A DNA stretch of 23,199 nucleotides from Anaerolineales bacterium UBA6668. Its GTDB lineage: Bacteria; Chloroflexota; Anaerolineae; Anaerolineales; UBA6668. A program made the translations under genes and the position numbers. The notes under the pieces were generated by a model, which did not search any database, was not told where the DNA came from, and saw only the letters and a list, made by a program, of their open reading frames with translations. Shown here piece after piece: positions 6,399-12,678 of this stretch; within the stretch, counting starts at the first letter, position 1, and each line of letters starts with the position of its first letter. The stretch spans positions 4,325-27,523 of the forward strand of contig DKKK01000012.1 of the NCBI GenBank assembly GCA_002455215.1. Direction: 5' to 3'.

Positions 6399-6845
6399 AA
6401 AGAATCATTAACTTATGCGGAAAAATGTGGCTGTTATCGTTTAAACAGGTGAGAATTGCGCTTTTCCAGATTGCCTACTTTCACTTGCAATTGTCTGGTT
6501 TTTTGTCATTTGGAGCGACAGACGCAGGGAAAACCGTGCAGGCAGTCCAAACAATCGAAATGAAACAATCTCAGCGACAAATATCCGCACTTTTTATCCG
6601 ACACGAATGGAAAACTACGCCGAATATAGTTTAACATTTTGTCTAGGTTTTGTCCAAAAATTAGTGGGCAATTTCCTACAAAATTCGTAAAGTTACAACC
6701 TTTAAACCTTTTGCTCTGCCTATGTGAAATTGTGGCTTTTCGGTTAGAATTATTGTCTAAGCAAGTGCTAATCAACAAGGTTAGTGTTGTGTTTTGTGTC
6801 GTATTCTGTTTTATTTTTCGCACAATGTGCATTTAAGGAGCTATT
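6399..6845. other. 447-bp divergent intergenic region, carH-like/mscL
   Basis: AT-rich and without a credible gene; small open frames here lack ribosome-binding sites and recognisable products. Its notable content is recurring TTGTC motifs: TTGTCTGG plus TTTTGTC at 6491-6507, TTTTGTC twice with 11-bp spacing at 6637-6654, and TTGTCTAA at 6753-6760. These could be regulator sites. A CGAATATA string at 6621-6628 may be a remnant of the intergenic repeat family. No confident -35/-10 pair was identified for either gene. Confidence 0.5.
6637..6654. promoter_or_regulatory. Tandem TTTTGTC sites, candidate regulator-binding motif
   Basis: TTTTGTC occurs at 6637-6643 and 6648-6654, one helical turn apart. 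A similar TTGTCTGG/TTTTGTC pair is at 6491-6507 and a single TTGTCTAA at 6753-6760. Location upstream of a MerR-family gene suggests, but does not show, an autoregulatory operator. Confidence 0.3.
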
Positions 6846-7157
6846 ATGCTAAAAGAATTTCAAGAATTTATTAACAAAGGCAATGTTATGGATTTGGCAG
6901 TCGGTGTTATTATCGGCGCGGCATTCAAAGCGATTATTGATTCCTTAGTCGCAGATATTTTGATGCCACTGATCGGCATTATCATGGGCGGACACGACCT
7001 GACAACTTGGAGTATCACAGTGGGCGGTGCCGTATTAAAGTATGGCAATTTTATCCAAGCCATTCTAAACTTCCTACTGATTGCATTCGTATTGTTCTTG
7101 TTCGTCAAGTGGAGCAACGGAATGCGTGCGAAAACGGAGAGCTTGCGCAAAAAATAA
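6846..7157 (+). CDS. mscL: MscL large-conductance mechanosensitive channel
   Basis: A 103-residue membrane channel that opens under high membrane tension to release solutes during hypo-osmotic shock. The N-terminal amphipathic helix and first membrane segment are conserved (FINKGNVMDLAVGVIIGAAF, residues 8-27; TM1 about 15-44), including the pore-constriction VGVIIGAAF region. A short periplasmic loop (45-66) is followed by TM2 (about 67-88) and a basic tail ending AKTESLRKK. It is shorter than E. coli MscL (136 residues), mainly in the loop and the C-terminal helix, as in many short family members. AAGGAG lies 5 nt before the ATG. It appears monocistronic: a repeat copy starts about 28 nt after the stop and a strong terminator follows at 7303-7336. 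Confidence 0.97.
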   Translation: MLKEFQEFINKGNVMDLAVGVIIGAAFKAIIDSLVADILMPLIGIIMGGHDLTTWSITVGGAVLKYGNFIQAILNFLLIAFVLFLFVKWSNGMRAKTESLRKK

Positions 7158-7184
7158 CTTTTATATCTTGCTAAAGGCAATATT

Positions 7185-7274
7185 GGTCACGGATGGAAAC
7201 TGCGCTTTTTCCTTAGGGAAAAAAGCGTGACTTTATATTCGACACGTGTACCGATGTAACCTGTGGCGAATATC
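7185..7274 (-). repeat. Intergenic repeat copy C4, 3' of mscL
   Basis: One of the best preserved copies, in minus orientation. The stem is CGCTTTTTCC (7203-7212) against GGGAAAAAAGCG (7216-7227), with a short loop. ATATTCGACAC (7235-7245) and GGCGAATAT (7265-7273) form the inverted arm pair around TGTACCGATGTAACC. It would be transcribed as the mscL 3' untranslated region. Confidence 0.75.
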
Positions 7275-7302
7275 AAGCACAGTGCCCACTCTATTCACAA
7301 CC

Positions 7303-7336
7303 ATCAAAAAGACCCACGAAAATGGGTCTTTTTGAT
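7303..7336. terminator. Bidirectional intrinsic terminator
   Basis: A perfect 14-bp stem, ATCAAAAAGACCCA (7303-7316) with TGGGTCTTTTTGAT (7323-7336), and a 6-nt loop. Each strand ends the stem with a run of T. It lies between convergent mscL and the BioD/DRTGG gene and would serve both. Confidence 0.88.
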
Positions 7337-7372
7337 TTCAAATCGTCAGTCGGCTGAAAATTCGCTTGTTTA

Positions 7373-8446
7373 TTATTTATGTAAGCCTAGTTTTGCGTAA
7401 AAACGCCCCCAATCCATATGACGATTCAGCAATTGTTCGTATTGTTGCAACTTCACGGGTTGTCCCAACCGTGTTTTGCCAAAGGTTGCTTCAATTTTCT
7501 CAATCGTTTCAATTGTGTTGGAGCGTACCAATAACACTGGCACACCAAACTCATTGGCTTGTTTGACAACCAGTGGGCTTGGACGCAGATTGCCAGTGAG
7601 AATTAACGCCCGTGTGCTGGTTTCAAGCGCCGCCAATTGGATGTCGGTACGGTCACCGCCCGTGATAACGCCTTTGTTGAGTTGTTGGCGGAAGCGGCGT
7701 AAAGCGGCATCGGCATTCATTGCCCCCACTGTTACATTTTCTACCAATACTTCGGGGTCAAACTCTAGGGTGAGTACTTCGGCGCCCAATAAGTCAATCA
7801 GTTCACCCACTGTCAGTGCGGTTAATGCCCGCACTTCCGGTAACACACCAAAAACTGGCATACCATTCGCTTCTAGGTAGGGAATAGCCGTTTGTGTGAC
7901 AAATTCTTCTGCTTCTGCAGAGACACGGTTAATGAGCAAACCCAACAGGCGAGAACCCAAGCGAGTATGTGCGGCTAAGGCATCATCTAGCAAGCGCACT
8001 TCATCGCGGTATTTGACAATTGCCAAGACGTCACTGCCCAGCGTGTGGGCGACTGACGGGGAAGGAACGCCCATCACATAACCTTCGCGCAAGCTCCCAC
8101 CACCTTCCAAGAGCAAAATATCCTTGCCAGCGGCTTCGCGTTCTGCCGCCGCTTGCACATCAGCCATTAAGTCTCGCGGTTCAGTAGTTTGCAGTTGAGA
8201 GCGCAGGATTTGCGGGGTGACCACAACTGTGGATAAATCCCACGGTTCGCTTGGCAAGTTCAGAATTTCTTTTGCAAAAACGGCATCTTCGTCCGCAAGC
8301 CGCCCGCTCAGCCACCAGGGGTCCAGGCTTAACGGTTTCAAATAGCCAATGTGATAGCCATCTGCAATGAAACGCTTCCCCAAAGCCAAACATGTTGCTG
8401 TCTTACCTGAAAAGCGCTCAACCGAAGTAACATAAAGTGATTTCAT
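7373..8446 (-). CDS. BioD-like P-loop / DRTGG-domain protein (phosphotransacetylase N-terminal-like)
   Basis: A 357-residue protein with a dethiobiotin-synthetase-like P-loop domain (1 to about 200; SVERFSGKTATCLALGKR at 8-25 with G14-K15-T16; LLLEGGGSLREG at 111-122; AIVKYRDE at 142-149; LLINRV at 170-175) followed by a DRTGG domain (about 208-320; ITGGDRTDIQLAAL at 261-274). The same two domains form the regulatory N-terminus of long phosphotransacetylases, but the catalytic acyltransferase domain is absent. It lies 87 nt downstream of the ADP-forming acyl-CoA synthetase on the same strand, so a regulatory link to acyl-CoA/acyl-phosphate metabolism is plausible but inferred. The start is ATG at 8446 with AAAGG about 10 nt upstream. 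A candidate own promoter is in the gap. Confidence 0.82.
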   Translation of the reverse strand: MKSLYVTSVERFSGKTATCLALGKRFIADGYHIGYLKPLSLDPWWLSGRLADEDAVFAKEILNLPSEPWDLSTVVVTPQILRSQLQTTEPRDLMADVQAAAEREAAGKDILLLEGGGSLREGYVMGVPSPSVAHTLGSDVLAIVKYRDEVRLLDDALAAHTRLGSRLLGLLINRVSAEAEEFVTQTAIPYLEANGMPVFGVLPEVRALTALTVGELIDLLGAEVLTLEFDPEVLVENVTVGAMNADAALRRFRQQLNKGVITGGDRTDIQLAALETSTRALILTGNLRPSPLVVKQANEFGVPVLLVRSNTIETIEKIEATFGKTRLGQPVKLQQYEQLLNRHMDWGRFYAKLGLHK

Positions 8447-8488
8447 ATCTCTGCCTTTTGTGTTTTTGAATAATTAGGACACAAATTA

Positions 8489-8518
8489 ATAATAACACTA
8501 AATTTGTGCATTTTACAA
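8489..8518 (-). promoter_or_regulatory. Candidate promoter for the BioD/DRTGG gene, inside an inverted repeat
   Basis: On the minus strand TTGTAA (8518-8513) and TATTAT (8494-8489) are 18 nt apart. The -10 lies between exact inverted arms CACAAATT (8480-8487) and AATTTGTG (8501-8508), suggesting an operator. The match is moderate. Confidence 0.4.
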
Positions 8519-8533
8519 ATTGCGTTCATTTTT

Positions 8534-10666
8534 CTAGTGATGACTATTTACGCTAGATTTTCGCTTGGATTGTAAGACCAAACGCATGTCAATCGCAATA
8601 GCCCCACGCTCATAAACCAACACAGGATTGATGTCTAACTCCACAATCTGTGGAAAATCTTGCACCAATTGCCCAATGCGACCCAGTGTATCCAGTATCG
8701 CGGCTTTATCTACACCGGCTTTACCCCGAACCCCATCCAATAAAGCATGAGCACGAATTTCGCCGAGCATATCTGCCGCTTCCCGCTTGGAGAAAGGAGC
8801 CAAACGAAAAGTGACATCTTTGAGCGTTTCCACATAGATGCCGCCTAAACCAAAGGTAACCAAAGGTCCAAACTGCGGGTCACGATTCATACCCACCAAT
8901 ACTTCAAGCCCACCAGCCGGTGCCATTTCTTGCACCAAACAGCCCCAAATCCGCGCATCTGGAACAAACCGTTGCGCCCGCATTACCATCAATTCATAGG
9001 CATCGCGCACATCACTGGCGCTACGCAGTCCGACTTTCACCCCCCCCACATCGGTTTTGTGTAAAATATCGGGGGAAGCAATTTTGAGCACGACCGGATA
9101 ACCATATTCACTGGCAAGGTGAACCGCTTCATCGGGTGTGCGTGCCAATGCCGAGCGCGGCATCGGTAGTCCGTAAGCTTCCAACACTTCGCGTGATTCC
9201 AAATCGCCAATTGTATTGCGCCCTTCGGTAATGACACGCTCAATTAGTTTGGCTACTCTAGCTTTGTCAACTTCATACGATGCGAATTCTGGCTCTGGGC
9301 GGAGTAAAATTTGCCGGTAGCGTGCCATTGCTGAAAACATGAGCGCGGCACGTTCTGGAAAAGAGTAATTGGGTACGCCACCTTTGGTTAAGATTTCGAT
9401 ACCTGCCAACACTTTGGATGCCCCCATAAAACAACCAAAGACCGGTTTCCCAACTTGTTTGGCAACGGCAACCGTATCATGAGCGACCGCTTCGATTTCG
9501 GTCATGGCTTGGGGTGTCAACAATACCAAAATACCATCTACATTGGGGTCCGCCGCAACGGTTTCCAAGGCAAAGCGATAGCGATCTGCCCGTGCATCGC
9601 CCAGCACATCCACCGGGTTGGCGGCGCTGGCGGCAGAAGGTAAGAATTGTTGCAGTTTTAGCTTTGTCTCAGGCTTAAGCCGGGCAAGGGACAGCCCAGA
9701 ACGCTCAAGTGCATCTGTTGCCAATATGCCGGGTCCCCCTGCGTTGGTGATGATCGCAATGCGCTCACCCTTTAGCATTGGCTGATAGGCAAAAGCACGT
9801 GCCATATCAAACAGGTCTTCCATGCTCTCGGCACGCAACACACCAGCTTGGCGAAATGCTGCTTGGTAAGCTTGCTCAGAGCCGGCGAGACTACCCGTAT
9901 GTGAAGATACGGCTCTGGAGCCGGCATCGGTGGTGCCTGATTTAATGGCAACGATTGGCTTAATCTTTGAAATTCGTCTTGCAGTTTCGATAAATTTGGG
10001 TCCTTTGGGCAGTTCTTCACAGTAAATCAAGATGACATTGGTGCTGGGATCAGCGCCCCATGCTTCCAATAGGTCAATTTCATTTACATCTGCTTTGTTG
10101 CCCAAACTGACAAATTTGCTCAAGCCCAACTGCCCTGCTTGTGCCCAGTCCAAAATAGCAGTACCCAATGCGCCGGATTGGCTCATAAACGCCATTGGAC
10201 CCGTAGGCGGGCTTCCAGCGGCAAAGCTGGCATTGAGCAGGCTTACGGTGTCAATCACGCCAAGGCAATTGGGTCCTATCAGCCGAATTCCATAGCTACG
10301 CGCGACCGCCAACAATTCCTGTTCGCGTTCCACGCCTTCCATCCCCGCTTCACGGAAACCGGCTGAGATAATAATTGCCGCAGTAATACCTTTTTGACCA
10401 CATTCGCGGATTGCGGCAGGTACTTGGGGATAGGGTATCACCACCACTGCCAAATCCACTTCATCCGGTATAGCCATCACCGTTGGATAAGCTTTTAACC
10501 CGATAATTTCATCAGCTTTAGGGTTGATGGGATATACGCTTGCCCGTTTGGCAAAGCCGCTATCCACCAGATTCCGCACTACCGCATAGCCCAATTTATC
10601 TGGACTTGTGGATGCCCCTATCACTGCTACAGAGTTTGGGGAAAAGAAATTTTTTAATGCACTCAT
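8534..10666 (-). CDS. ADP-forming acetate/acyl-CoA ligase, fused alpha-beta type
   Basis: A 710-residue single-chain NDP-forming acyl-CoA synthetase. It interconverts acyl-CoA, ADP and Pi with acid, CoA and ATP, and usually works toward ATP formation in fermenters. Domain order: CoA-binding Rossmann domain (about 5-135; SVAVIGAS at 12-19, YPINPK at 45-50), succinyl-CoA-ligase-like domains (about 150-450; MSQSGALG at 161-168, SSHTGSLAGS at 254-263, where His256 is the expected phosphohistidine), and a C-terminal ATP-grasp domain (about 485-700; GYPVVLKIASPDILHKTDVGG). The full length matches fused enzymes. There is no acetyltransferase domain as in Pat/PatZ-type fusions. The ATG at 10666 lacks a clear Shine-Dalgarno site. 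An extended -10 promoter is seen about 180 nt upstream. Substrate range cannot be read from sequence. Confidence 0.92.
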   Translation of the reverse strand: MSALKNFFSPNSVAVIGASTSPDKLGYAVVRNLVDSGFAKRASVYPINPKADEIIGLKAYPTVMAIPDEVDLAVVVIPYPQVPAAIRECGQKGITAAIIISAGFREAGMEGVEREQELLAVARSYGIRLIGPNCLGVIDTVSLLNASFAAGSPPTGPMAFMSQSGALGTAILDWAQAGQLGLSKFVSLGNKADVNEIDLLEAWGADPSTNVILIYCEELPKGPKFIETARRISKIKPIVAIKSGTTDAGSRAVSSHTGSLAGSEQAYQAAFRQAGVLRAESMEDLFDMARAFAYQPMLKGERIAIITNAGGPGILATDALERSGLSLARLKPETKLKLQQFLPSAASAANPVDVLGDARADRYRFALETVAADPNVDGILVLLTPQAMTEIEAVAHDTVAVAKQVGKPVFGCFMGASKVLAGIEILTKGGVPNYSFPERAALMFSAMARYRQILLRPEPEFASYEVDKARVAKLIERVITEGRNTIGDLESREVLEAYGLPMPRSALARTPDEAVHLASEYGYPVVLKIASPDILHKTDVGGVKVGLRSASDVRDAYELMVMRAQRFVPDARIWGCLVQEMAPAGGLEVLVGMNRDPQFGPLVTFGLGGIYVETLKDVTFRLAPFSKREAADMLGEIRAHALLDGVRGKAGVDKAAILDTLGRIGQLVQDFPQIVELDINPVLVYERGAIAIDMRLVLQSKRKSSVNSHH

Positions 10667-10730
10667 AAAATTTTTGTTACACTGAGATTGGATGTTCCAG
10701 CGTGTTTACAGGGGTCAAATTGCCGGCGCT

Positions 10731-10810
10731 AAAAAACGGATAAAGCAATTTTACCTATATTCAACTCAATATTCAGCACATACGCCAAATATAACCCGTG
10801 TCGAATATAA
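10731..10810 (-). repeat. Intergenic repeat copy C5
   Basis: Minus-oriented copy. The inverted arm module 10768-10809 (AATATTCAGCAC ... GTGTCGAATAT around CGCCAAATATAACC) matches, when reverse-complemented, the first 42 bp of copy C9 (19496-19537). The stem-loop half is decayed to AAAAACGGATAAAGCAATTTTA. Confidence 0.65.
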
Positions 10811-10845
10811 AATAGCACAGGTTATTAAGTTTATTACGGTTTAGA

Positions 10846-10854
10846 ATTATAACA
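10846..10854 (-). promoter_or_regulatory. Extended -10 promoter for the acyl-CoA synthetase gene
   Basis: Minus-strand TGTTATAAT, a perfect extended -10 (TGn plus TATAAT). There is no good -35, as is usual for extended -10 promoters. The transcript would start near 10839 and carry repeat C5 in a leader of about 170 nt before the ATG at 10666. Confidence 0.45.
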
Positions 10855-10924
10855 GACAGCGGGGGAGTATCTGTTTATTAACAAAGATTGATAACATTTG
10901 TAACCTGATTTGCAGTCATTTGAA

Positions 10925-10993
10925 CTATTCGCGCCGACAAAAATTGTGCTTCTTTCCTATCAAAAAGAAAGTTTCATTTGGGGTTCGGCACAT
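10925..10993 (+). repeat. Weak intergenic repeat copy C6
   Basis: ACTATTCGCGCCGACAAAAA, then a short CTTTC/GAAAG stem around TATCAAAAA, then GGGTTCGGCACA. The order of parts matches the family but the similarity is low, so membership is tentative. Confidence 0.35.
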
Positions 10994-11046
10994 CGGAAGT
11001 TTGTCAAACATTGAGCATGGGAAATACTGCTCAAACAGCCCGCATT

Positions 11047-11472
11047 TTAGGTTATGAAAGCAATTTCTACGCGAAACAACTCATCGCCAATACCAATCAG
11101 GTCTCCATTGGTAAGCACTGCCGCACTGGAGAGCAGTTGCCCGTTGAGCGTTGTGCCGTTGCGTGAGCGCAAATCTTCTAACCACCAGTGTCCTTCGCGG
11201 AAGGTAATTAAGGCATGTTCACTGGATACGGTGTGGTCATTTACTTGTATGGTATTCACTTCTGAACGCCCCAGCGAAGTAATGGTTTCCAATATGTGGT
11301 CAATATCTGTTCCAAGGTGGATTAGCCGCCCGTTCTGCTTGGTTCTGGCAGACTGTCCAATCCTTTGCCCACGCACGTCCTGCCAAATTAGCCACGCCAA
11401 CATACCCAAAAAGATATAAAGCGAAATTGCCAGTGCAACTCGTAAAATAAAAAGGGTCAGAGCAGGTGACAT
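11047..11472 (-). CDS. Membrane-anchored FHA-domain protein
   Basis: A 141-residue protein with one N-terminal membrane segment (about residues 7-30) followed by a basic stretch (QDVRGQRIGQSARTKQ) and a cytoplasmic FHA domain (about 62-138). FHA signatures are present: GRSEVNTIQV with Gly68-Arg69, SSEHA (83-87) and RSRNGTTLNG (102-111), so phosphothreonine binding should be intact. It begins 11 nt after the FhaA-like gene's stop, with AAGGTGA about 7 nt before the ATG, so the two are co-transcribed. The pairing recalls the FhaA/FhaB pair of Actinobacteria, where these proteins link Ser/Thr kinases to cell-wall synthesis. No kinase, phosphatase, FtsW or penicillin-binding protein gene is next to it here. 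Confidence 0.88.
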   Translation of the reverse strand: MSPALTLFILRVALAISLYIFLGMLAWLIWQDVRGQRIGQSARTKQNGRLIHLGTDIDHILETITSLGRSEVNTIQVNDHTVSSEHALITFREGHWWLEDLRSRNGTTLNGQLLSSAAVLTNGDLIGIGDELFRVEIAFIT

Positions 11473-11483
11473 TGGGCGTCACC

Positions 11484-12263
11484 TTATTTTTTGGGTGAAC
11501 GGCTGAAGGTGTCTGTACTGTGGTTAACAGTACGGTTTGGGTTAGACTCTTCTTCATTGAAGATAAGCTGGGTCATACCCAACAACACCACATCACCCGC
11601 ACGCAACACACATTCTGCCACCCGTCTGCCGTTGACCACCGTACCCACAGTGGAATTCAAATCAATGATCATCCAACGGCGAAATTTATACCGCACTTGC
11701 GCATGGTAGCGGCTTACACGGGAATCATTCAAAATGATTTGATTGTCGGTTTGCCGACCAATGGTAACAATCGCTTGCCCTAACGGGACGTGGGTTTCGC
11801 CATCTATTATAAAAAAAGCTTTGGGTAATTGGGTAGGGGGTGGTACGTACCCCACGTGAGTAGCAGATTGCCGGTCAGTGCGATGCGATTCCGCTTTGAC
11901 ATTTGCAGTTACGCGAATCGCTGTCCCGCTGAGTGATGGGTCTACCATTAGGCGCAAAGCCGGCTCACCACTGGTTTGCAAGCCCAACTGCCCAGCAATT
12001 CGCTGGAGTTCCGGCGCTACTTGTGCGCGATACTCAGACCAACCCTGATGCAATTTGGTGAAATCTGCCGGTGTTACAAAGACATCATAGCGAGCGGGGG
12101 CAAGCTTGGTCTGGTTAATGCCAGGCATTGCATAGTTTTTCATCGCATGAGCGAGTTCTACCGTAATTTGTCGCAAACTTGGCGATTTAGTAAACAGGCG
12201 AACTAACCTGCCTTCCAACAAGTCTGCAAGTAAACGTTCTAACATATCAAATCGGACTACCAT
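11484..12263 (-). CDS. FhaA-like protein (DUF3662 plus FHA)
   Basis: A 259-residue cytoplasmic protein. Residues about 5-125 resemble the DUF3662 (FhaA N-terminal) domain: LERLLADLLEGRLVRLF, then HAMKNYAM and ARYDVFVTPADF. A variable linker rich in Pro, Thr and Ser (125-147) leads to an FHA domain (148-236) with TIGRQTDNQI (Gly169-Arg170), DSRVSRYHAQV (His187) and NSTVGTVVNG (203-212). The usual NSTNGT has Val in place of the second Asn. In mycobacteria FhaA binds phosphorylated envelope-synthesis proteins; a similar role is inferred. The ATG at 12263 lies 7 nt after a perfect minus-strand TATAAT, implying a leaderless or nearly leaderless mRNA. An in-frame ATG at 12245 is the alternative start. 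It is the first gene of a two-gene FHA operon. Confidence 0.85.
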   Translation of the reverse strand: MVVRFDMLERLLADLLEGRLVRLFTKSPSLRQITVELAHAMKNYAMPGINQTKLAPARYDVFVTPADFTKLHQGWSEYRAQVAPELQRIAGQLGLQTSGEPALRLMVDPSLSGTAIRVTANVKAESHRTDRQSATHVGYVPPPTQLPKAFFIIDGETHVPLGQAIVTIGRQTDNQIILNDSRVSRYHAQVRYKFRRWMIIDLNSTVGTVVNGRRVAECVLRAGDVVLLGMTQLIFNEEESNPNRTVNHSTDTFSRSPKK

Positions 12264-12270
12264 ATTACAA

Positions 12271-12276
12271 ATTATA
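12271..12276 (-). promoter_or_regulatory. -10 box of the FHA operon (leaderless start)
   Basis: Minus-strand TATAAT followed by 7 nt and the ATG at 12263, which places the expected transcription start at or next to the A of the start codon. The -35 region is weak. Confidence 0.45.
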
Positions 12277-12314
12277 CTCTGAAAACTTTATTTCGGTAGC
12301 AAAATTGGGGGGAA

Positions 12315-12347
12315 TTCTCACTTCTTGCTCCGCATACGAAGTGAGAA
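12315..12347. repeat. Perfect 10-bp inverted repeat between divergent promoters
   Basis: TTCTCACTTC (12315-12324) and GAAGTGAGAA (12338-12347) with a 13-nt spacer. It covers the -35 position of the plus-strand promoter at 12352-12360 and lies upstream of the minus-strand FHA promoter, so it could be an operator shared by both directions. Confidence 0.5.
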
Positions 12348-12351
12348 ACAA

Positions 12352-12360
12352 TGCTATACT
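12352..12360 (+). promoter_or_regulatory. Distal extended -10 promoter upstream of tex
   Basis: TGCTATACT, an extended -10 (TGn plus TATACT). A transcript from here would carry repeat C7 in a leader of about 310 nt. Confidence 0.4.
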
Positions 12361-12366
12361 TATACT

Positions 12367-12458
12367 TGACGCGGTTTGTGTTTGGTGCATGTGTCGAATA
12401 TAAATTGCGCCTTTTATCTAAGGGAAAAAGCGCAGTTTTTATGTGTGCCGAAAATATA
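12367..12458 (+). repeat. Intergenic repeat copy C7
   Basis: Well-preserved plus-oriented copy. TTGACGCGGTTTGTGTTTGG leads to TGTGTCGAATATAAA, then the stem-loop GCGCCTTTTA / GGGAAAAAGCGC (12407-12432), then the tail GTGTGCCGAAAATATA. It aligns along its whole length with copy C9. Confidence 0.75.
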
Positions 12459-12554
12459 CTGAAAGTAGTGATGAATAGTGGGTTTTCCTTACTAGGAGAA
12501 AACAGCATCCTGCCGACAACAACCGCCAAAAAGTTTAGCGAATTATCGCTAGTG

Positions 12555-12563
12555 TGGTATACT
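12555..12563 (+). promoter_or_regulatory. Proximal extended -10 promoter of tex
   Basis: TGGTATACT, an extended -10; expected start near 12570, about 110 nt before the GTG of tex. The -35 (TTAGCG) is poor. Confidence 0.4.
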
Positions 12564-12678
12564 GGCGAGAAAGTAAGCGGATGGTTTTTTCACTGACTAT
12601 TTCTCGTTATTAAAGTTTTTTGACTGACCAAGCCACAGAGTTTGGCAGAGATTCACTCTTTAGGGGACACTCTTAACC

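Larger units (their letters stand above)
10667..11046. other. 380-bp intergenic region with two repeat copies and a promoter
   Basis: No credible gene. It holds repeat copies C5 (10731-10810) and a weak C6 (10925-10993), a minus-strand extended -10 (10846-10854), and a small inverted repeat TTGAGCA (11011-11017) / TGCTCAA (11028-11034) downstream of the FHA gene that might help end that transcript but lacks a T-run. Confidence 0.6.
12264..12678. other. 415-bp divergent intergenic region, FHA operon/tex
   Basis: No credible gene. From left to right: the minus-strand -10 of the FHA operon (12271-12276), a 10-bp inverted repeat (12315-12347), a plus-strand extended -10 (12352-12360), repeat copy C7 (12367-12458), and a second plus-strand extended -10 (12555-12563) nearer tex. 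Confidence 0.6.

Noticed and set aside
6590..6628. Tenth copy of the intergenic repeat near CGAATATA at 6621-6628
   Set aside because: Only short pieces match (CCGACACGAA, GCCGAATATA); there is no stem-loop, so it was left as a possible remnant.
6425..6836. Small open frames in the carH-like/mscL spacer on both strands (65-108 codons)
   Set aside because: AT-rich spacer, no Shine-Dalgarno sites, low-complexity translations, overlapping each other on both strands.
8534..10666. Pat/PatZ-type protein acetyltransferase fused to an acyl-CoA ligase
   Set aside because: The protein ends after the ATP-grasp domain; no GNAT motif is present at either end.
10978..11166. 62-codon plus-strand frame crossing the end of the FHA gene
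   Set aside because: It overlaps the conserved FHA coding sequence on the other strand and has no support.
12272..12596. Open frames at 12272-12529 (minus) and 12351-12596 (plus) in the FHA/tex spacer
   Set aside because: They run through promoters and repeat C7 and encode nothing recognisable.
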